8,300 bases of DNA from an uncultured bacterium (GTDB lineage: Bacteria; Actinomycetota; Coriobacteriia; Coriobacteriales; Coriobacteriaceae), in the NCBI GenBank assembly GCA_905215275.1, contig CAJMPE010000087.1, forward strand, positions 1 to 8,300, in the 5' to 3' direction. Of this stretch, positions 4,689-8,300 are shown piece after piece (positions within the stretch are counted from its first letter, which is position 1; the number at the start of each line of letters is the position of its first letter). The notes beneath the pieces are model-generated. The model was not told the DNA's origin and made no database searches. It saw only the letters and a program-made list of their open reading frames with translations. Position numbers and translations under genes: made by a program.

Positions 4689-6872
4689 GTGAAGGATTCC
4701 GACCTCTCCACAACGGCTGCGCGCGACGCTGCCCGCATCGTCTGGTTTAAGCGCTACCCCGCCAAGCAGACGCTCATCGCATTTTTGCTCGCGCTGTTGG
4801 CGACCACGGCGTTTTCCATCGATCCCGCCCCGGTGTCGAGCAACGCAGTCTTAGCGATTGACCCCAAAGCCTCGGGCATACTGTACGTGTGCTACGAGGT
4901 GCTCCTCTCGTTTGCCGGCCATACCGACGCGGTCATGCTGCTTGCGCTTGCCTGCCTGCTCACGCTGCCGTTTCGCTACGTATTCTTTGGCCGCGGCGAC
5001 GCTTGGCGTCCCTCGGTGATTCTTCCGTCGCTGTTCTTTGCCGTCTGCATGGTGTTTGGCCGTAGCTACGACCTCACCGATTCGGCCGAGATCGTGCTTG
5101 GCGACAAGGCACGCATCATTTGCGCCTGGATAGGCGGTGCGGGCTGGATGCTCTTGGCGGTCGTTGCCTTCTACCTGGCTTTTGAATGTCTAGATTGGCT
5201 GAGCTCTCGGCGCATTCCGTTTTCCGAAGCGCACTTTGGCCGCGTATGGCGTGTGGCTCACGCCGTGCTCTCGGTCCATCCCTTTGCCGGGCCCTTCCTG
5301 GTGCTTATGGTCGCCTGGGCGCCCACGCTCATCGCTTCGCTGCCCGGCCTTTTTATGGGAGATACGGGTGCGCAGATTCGCCAGTGGTTCAACTACCCCA
5401 ACGGCACGAGTGACTACCTGCGTCTGCTCAATCCCAATGTGTTGCTCAACGGACATCACCCCGTGGTGCACACGGCTATCATCGGTTCGTGCGTCCAGCT
5501 GGGGCTTTCACTGTTCAACAGCGCCAACGCAGGTCTTGCCATCTACACCTGCGCTCAGTTCGTCATTACGGCCGCCTGCATGGCCTATTCCATCTCGTCG
5601 CTGCGCAAGCTGGGCGTGAGCCTGCCGGTCCGCGGCGTGATCTTGCTGTTCTTCGTGTTTATGCCCATGTTCTCCAACTACGCGGCGCTGCTTACCAAAG
5701 ATGTGCTGTTTGCCGACGCGTTTTTGGTGCTGTTGGTGCAGACCGTGAAGCTCGTGGCCTGCGGCCTGCCCCGTCGCGATGCCAATGCCGAGCGTGCGGG
5801 CGAACAGAGGCCCGTGCTCTTTGCGCGCCACGACTGGCTACTGCTCGCTCTGGGCGCCATGGGTTCCACGTTTCTGCGCAACGGCGGCCTGGTGTTTCCC
5901 CTGGCGGCATGCGTAATCGCGGCGGCGTTTTGCGCATGGGATGCGCATGTGGCTCGTCGTGCAGCCAAGCAGGCTGGTGCTGCGCCTTCGGGCGCCATCT
6001 CGCGTTTCCGCTGGGTGGGAGTTCTTGCGGTGCTTGCACTCTGCCTTGCCTCTAATATGTACTTCACCAAGGTCTTTATGCCGGCGCACGACATCACGCC
6101 TGGTTCCAAGCGCGAAATCCTCTCGATTCCGTTCCAGCAGACGGCTCGTTTCGTCCAAAAGCACGACGGTCTCAACTCGGGCGTCAACCCCACGGTTAAG
6201 GAGGACGGCACTATCGTGGAGGCTCCTTGCGACGGTCTGGTGACCGACGAAGCGCGTGCCGTGATCGACCGTGTGCTCAAGTACGAGAATCTGGGTCGCC
6301 GTTACAACCCGGATAAGTCGGACGCCGTCAAAAATTGCTTTAACGAGTACGCCTCGCAGGAGGACATCAAGGCCTATTTTGAGGTGTGGGCCCAGATGTT
6401 CAAAAAGGATCCCGAGTGCTATATCTCGGCGCTCATCAATAACTACTACGGCTACTTTTATCCGAGTGCCCGCGATGCGTGGGTTTACAGCACGGCGCGC
6501 AGTGCCGAGATTATGGCAAAGCCCGATAACCTCAAGTACTTCGACTTCCATCCGGTCGATAGCAAGGTTGTGCGCTGGTGCGACCACCTGATCAACCTGT
6601 ATCGTGTGGCGGTGCAGCGCATCCCGTTTATCTCGCTCGCCATGAGCTCGGCCACCTATGTGTGGATCATGATCGCCGTGGTGGTCTATCTGCTACGTCG
6701 TCATTCGTGGCGCGGGCTGGCCATTTGGGTGCCGCTTTTGGGCGTGCTCGCCGTGTGCCTGATCGGTCCTTGCAACGGCTCAACCTACATGCGCTACCTG
6801 TATCCGGTCATCGCCTGCATGCCCTTTGCCATCGGCGCCACCATCACCCGCAGCGACCTCCTCTGGTCCTAA
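4689..6872 (+). CDS. Large polytopic membrane protein, DUF6020-like (possible GT-C type glycosyltransferase)
   Basis: A 727-residue protein starting at GTG 4689, ten bases after AGAAAGG. It has a short basic cytosolic N-terminus, many hydrophobic segments from about residue 27 to 455, a long soluble region (about 460-640) and C-terminal hydrophobic helices (about 650-720). Recognisable blocks are PGLFMGDTGAQ (219-229) with an acidic residue in an early loop, NGHHPVVHT (254-262), LLTKDVLFAD (334-343), FLRNGG (395-400), IPFQQTAR (480-487) and YMRYLYPV (700-707). This pattern resembles DUF6020, a family of uncharacterised membrane proteins whose layout recalls GT-C glycosyltransferases. That family call is from memory of the motif pattern; the enzymatic role is inference. 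An envelope glycopolymer or lipid-linked sugar role would suit. It stands alone between two related hairpin repeats, downstream of lgt. The frame is intact. Confidence 0.72.
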   Translation: MKDSDLSTTAARDAARIVWFKRYPAKQTLIAFLLALLATTAFSIDPAPVSSNAVLAIDPKASGILYVCYEVLLSFAGHTDAVMLLALACLLTLPFRYVFFGRGDAWRPSVILPSLFFAVCMVFGRSYDLTDSAEIVLGDKARIICAWIGGAGWMLLAVVAFYLAFECLDWLSSRRIPFSEAHFGRVWRVAHAVLSVHPFAGPFLVLMVAWAPTLIASLPGLFMGDTGAQIRQWFNYPNGTSDYLRLLNPNVLLNGHHPVVHTAIIGSCVQLGLSLFNSANAGLAIYTCAQFVITAACMAYSISSLRKLGVSLPVRGVILLFFVFMPMFSNYAALLTKDVLFADAFLVLLVQTVKLVACGLPRRDANAERAGEQRPVLFARHDWLLLALGAMGSTFLRNGGLVFPLAACVIAAAFCAWDAHVARRAAKQAGAAPSGAISRFRWVGVLAVLALCLASNMYFTKVFMPAHDITPGSKREILSIPFQQTARFVQKHDGLNSGVNPTVKEDGTIVEAPCDGLVTDEARAVIDRVLKYENLGRRYNPDKSDAVKNCFNEYASQEDIKAYFEVWAQMFKKDPECYISALINNYYGYFYPSARDAWVYSTARSAEIMAKPDNLKYFDFHPVDSKVVRWCDHLINLYRVAVQRIPFISLAMSSATYVWIMIAVVVYLLRRHSWRGLAIWVPLLGVLAVCLIGPCNGSTYMRYLYPVIACMPFAIGATITRSDLLWS

Positions 6873-6873
6873 T

Positions 6874-6906
6874 TTGGTGCAAAGGGGGCAGGTTACTTTG
6901 CACCAA
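6874..6906 (-). repeat. Hairpin repeat copy B, directly after the large membrane protein gene
   Basis: TTGGTGCAAAG (6874-6884) and CTTTGCACCAA (6896-6906) are a perfect 11-bp inverted repeat with an 11-base loop, beginning one base after the stop codon. Read on the minus strand the loop is TAACCTGCCCC, very close to the loop of the repeat at 4631-4669. With flanks, the two share CAAAR-TAA(A)-CCTG-YCCC-YTTTG. The following bases are GGGGCTGC, not U-rich, so efficient intrinsic termination is unlikely, though the stem could block 3' exonucleases. Confidence 0.7.
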
Positions 6907-6982
6907 GGGGCTGCATCATCACGTCGCCTTCATTTTGGGGTTTATCTCGCAGGCCAGTAGGTATATCATAACGACGTTTGTT

Positions 6983-6988
6983 TATATT
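6983..6988 (+). promoter_or_regulatory. Candidate -10 box for yebC
   Basis: TATATT lies 49 bases before the yebC ATG; an alternative TATCAT is at 6964-6969. Neither has a clear -35 hexamer. This stretch (about 6961-6988) is notably A/T-rich compared with its surroundings, which supports a promoter somewhere here. Confidence 0.35.
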
Positions 6989-7037
6989 GCCCGAGCATCT
7001 GCGCTGGGCTTTAGGTCGAAACCGATAGGAGACACGT

Positions 7038-7844
7038 ATGTCCGGACACTCTAAGTGGGCCACAACCAAGCATCGTAAGGGCGCGCAGGACGCCAAGCGT
7101 TCCGCCCTCTTCTCCAAGCTGAGCCGCAACATCACCGTTGCTGCCCGTCTCGGCGGCGACCCGCTGCCTGAGAACAACGCCAGCCTCGCTGCTGCTGTTG
7201 CCAAGGCCAAGGCTCAGTCCATGCCTAAGGACAAGATCAAGTCCGCTATCGACAAGGCCTTCGGTTCGGGTGCCGATGCCGCCGTCTACGAGAACATCGT
7301 GTACGAGGGCTATGGTCCCGCCGGTGTCGCCGTCTACGTCGACTGCCTGACCGATAACCGCAACCGTACTGCCGCCGATGTCCGTTCCGCCTTCTCCCAC
7401 GCTGGCGGCAACCTGGGCACCTCCGGCTCCGTCGCCTTCCAGTTTGAGCGCAAGGGCCAGATCGTTGTTGCCAAGGAGGTCCTGGACGAGAACGCCAAGA
7501 AGGAGACCATGATCGCCAACGGTGCTGCCGGTGACGAGGATGAGTTCATGATGGCAATCGCCGAGGCCGGTGGCGAGGACTACGAGGACGCCGGCGAGGA
7601 GTGGATTGTCTGGACCGCCGCCAACGACGTCATGGCTGTTTCCAAGGCGCTCGAGGAGCAGGGCATTCAGGTCAAGGGCTCCGAGACCACTATGGTTCCG
7701 ACCACCCCGACCGAGGTCTCCGGTACCGACGCCAAGAAGGTCCAGCGCCTCATCGACCGTCTCGAGGAGCTCGACGACGTCCAGGATGTTTACAGCACCA
7801 TGGATATGACCGACGAGGTCATCGCTGCCCTCGAGGAGGAGTAG
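7038..7844 (+). CDS. yebC: YebC/TACO1-family translation or regulatory factor
   Basis: Cytosolic protein of the YebC/PmpR/TACO1 family. Members were long annotated as transcriptional regulators; recent work on the family links it to relief of ribosome stalling, for example at proline runs. The ATG at 7038 follows AGGAGA (7027-7032) by five bases. The N-terminal signature MSGHSKWATTKHRKGAQDAKR, LFSKLSRNITVAAR (24-37) and YEGYGPAGVAVYVDCLTDNRNR (89-110) are diagnostic. At 268 residues it is longer than the usual 240-250; the extra length appears to be an acidic insertion around 148-166, before DEDEFMMAIAEAGGEDYED. Every lysine codon is AAG and every glutamate codon GAG, and serine is mostly TCC, a stronger bias than in the neighbouring membrane protein gene, consistent with high expression. 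Confidence 0.94.
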   Translation: MSGHSKWATTKHRKGAQDAKRSALFSKLSRNITVAARLGGDPLPENNASLAAAVAKAKAQSMPKDKIKSAIDKAFGSGADAAVYENIVYEGYGPAGVAVYVDCLTDNRNRTAADVRSAFSHAGGNLGTSGSVAFQFERKGQIVVAKEVLDENAKKETMIANGAAGDEDEFMMAIAEAGGEDYEDAGEEWIVWTAANDVMAVSKALEEQGIQVKGSETTMVPTTPTEVSGTDAKKVQRLIDRLEELDDVQDVYSTMDMTDEVIAALEEE

Positions 7845-7848
7845 CGCC

Positions 7849-7868
7849 TGCACGGGTTAAGCCGTGCA
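7849..7868 (+). other. Hairpin just after yebC
   Basis: TGCACGG (7849-7855) and CCGTGCA (7862-7868) pair perfectly over a six-base loop, five bases after the stop. The bases that follow (TATCTGGG) are not a U-tract. It is likely a 3'-UTR stem ahead of the stronger terminator at 7914-7955. Confidence 0.45.
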
Positions 7869-7913
7869 TATCTGGGCATAATGAAACGAGCATGCAAGCC
7901 TCGTGGAATAGAT

Positions 7914-7955
7914 GAGCCGGATCCGCGTGCGTACAGCACCGGACCCGGCTCTTTT
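7914..7955 (+). terminator. Intrinsic terminator of the yebC transcript
   Basis: GAGCCGG (7914-7920) pairs with CCGGCTC (7945-7951). After one A-C mismatch the stem continues with TCCG/CGGA and, past a bulged C, GTGC/GCAC, closing on a five-base loop. TTTT (7952-7955) follows directly. This is the best intrinsic terminator in the window. Confidence 0.8.
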
Positions 7956-7960
7956 ATAAT
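7955..7960 (+). promoter_or_regulatory. Consensus -10 box for the AmaP-like gene, fused to the yebC terminator
   Basis: TATAAT is a perfect -10 consensus starting on the last T of the terminator U-tract and ending 49 bases before the next start codon. The -35 region would fall inside the terminator stem-loop (about 7931-7937), where there is no recognisable hexamer. Confidence 0.5.
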
Positions 7961-7980
7961 GATGCGAATCGTTTTGCATT
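7961..7980 (+). promoter_or_regulatory. Dyad just downstream of the -10 box (candidate operator or leader hairpin)
   Basis: ATGCGAA (7962-7968) and TTTGCAT (7973-7979) form a dyad with one G-T pair around TCGT, extendable by another G-T pair. It would cover or directly follow the transcription start of the AmaP-like gene, a usual place for a repressor site. The role is inference. Confidence 0.3.
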
Positions 7981-8009
7981 CTGTGGACCGAAACCTGAAG
8001 GGAGCGCGC

Positions 8010-8300
8010 GTGCGCGTACTCAAACGAGCCCTAGCGATCGTGTATCTTGCCGCCGCCATCGTGGCGCTGGGTACGCTTGTCTGCCAGTTCTGGGGACCGT
8101 ATACGTATCGCTTTATGCTGCTGCTGCGTGACACCATGCCTCGCGTCGTCGTTACGGTGTGTGCCGCCATCGTGGCACTTGGCGTGCTCATCGGGTTTTT
8201 CCGCCTGATGTTCGCGCGTCGCGAGCCGTCCTGCGTGCATCCGGCGGGGGAGCGTAATATCGAGGTCACGCTCGCTGCCCTCTCCTCGTGTGCTCGCACC
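8010..8300 (+). CDS. AmaP-like two-TM membrane protein, C-terminus cut by window edge
   Basis: 97 codons from GTG 8010, preceded by GAAGGGAG (1997-type purine run at 7997-8004) at five bases, and open to the right edge. The visible part has an N-terminal MRVLKRAL, a first hydrophobic segment at about 8-27, a linker with QFWGPYTYRFMLLLRDTMPR (26-45), a second hydrophobic segment at about 46-66, a basic stop-transfer RLMFARRE (65-72) and the start of a soluble region containing IEVTLAALSSCAR (84-96). This layout resembles AmaP, the membrane anchor for Asp23/Gls24 alkaline-shock envelope proteins, whose soluble part begins with a similar I-x-I/V-T/S-x-x-A-L pattern. The family call is tentative because the diagnostic C-terminal domain is outside the window; an Asp23/Gls24 gene nearby would support it. 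Confidence 0.5.
   Translation, partial: MRVLKRALAIVYLAAAIVALGTLVCQFWGPYTYRFMLLLRDTMPRVVVTVCAAIVALGVLIGFFRLMFARREPSCVHPAGERNIEVTLAALSSCART

Noticed and set aside
5838..6587. 249-codon and overlapping open frames on the minus strand within the large membrane protein gene
   Set aside because: The plus-strand frame has conserved motifs and membrane segments over its full length; the antisense frames have none.
4631..6906. The bracketing hairpins as terminal inverted repeats of a transposon
   Set aside because: The arms at the two ends are not copies of one another, only the loops match; no transposase is inside and no target-site duplication was visible, so an insertion element is not supported.
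7011..7853. 280-codon open frame on the minus strand opposite yebC
   Set aside because: It mirrors yebC almost exactly; its Leu/Gly/Val-rich product follows from the reverse complement of GAG, AAG and GCC-rich codons.
7845..7912. Possible tRNA-like region after yebC because of its short stem and GGTTAAGCC-like bases
   Set aside because: No acceptor stem, anticodon arm or GGTTCRA T-loop pattern could be arranged; it is only a 7-bp hairpin.

Overview
The window looks like chromosomal DNA from a high-GC actinobacterium of the class Coriobacteriia, most probably Collinsella or a close relative. This is judged from gene content, codon choice (strong G/C at third positions) and the mix of ATG and GTG starts behind purine-rich ribosome binding sites. 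It is mostly housekeeping sequence with one less-understood membrane protein gene.

Layout: positions 1-1513 hold the 5' three-quarters or so of an OPT-family oligopeptide transporter gene on the minus strand, cut by the window edge. A 192-base divergent promoter region (1514-1705) separates it from plus-strand genes. It holds two TATACT -10 boxes facing away from each other, a perfect dyad between them and a structured leader in front of the transporter. The plus strand then carries coaX (type III pantothenate kinase), a deoxycytidylate deaminase, a NifU C-terminal-domain Fe-S protein, lgt (prolipoprotein diacylglyceryl transferase), a 727-residue polytopic membrane protein resembling DUF6020, a yebC-family gene, and the start of a two-TM protein resembling AmaP, cut by the right edge.

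The genes form a loose co-directional series, not one tight operon: most gaps are 80-170 bases and contain hairpins, a terminator or a promoter-like box. Functions are cofactor synthesis (CoA), dTTP supply, Fe-S assembly, lipoprotein maturation, and probably cell-envelope biology (membrane protein, AmaP-like).

The most unusual non-coding signal is a pair of long perfect hairpins (4631-4669 and 6874-6906) that bracket the large membrane protein gene. Their stems differ but their loops share a core close to TAA(A)CCTGYCCC in opposite orientations, which suggests an interspersed repeat family. No IS element, tRNA, rRNA, CRISPR array or phage gene was seen.
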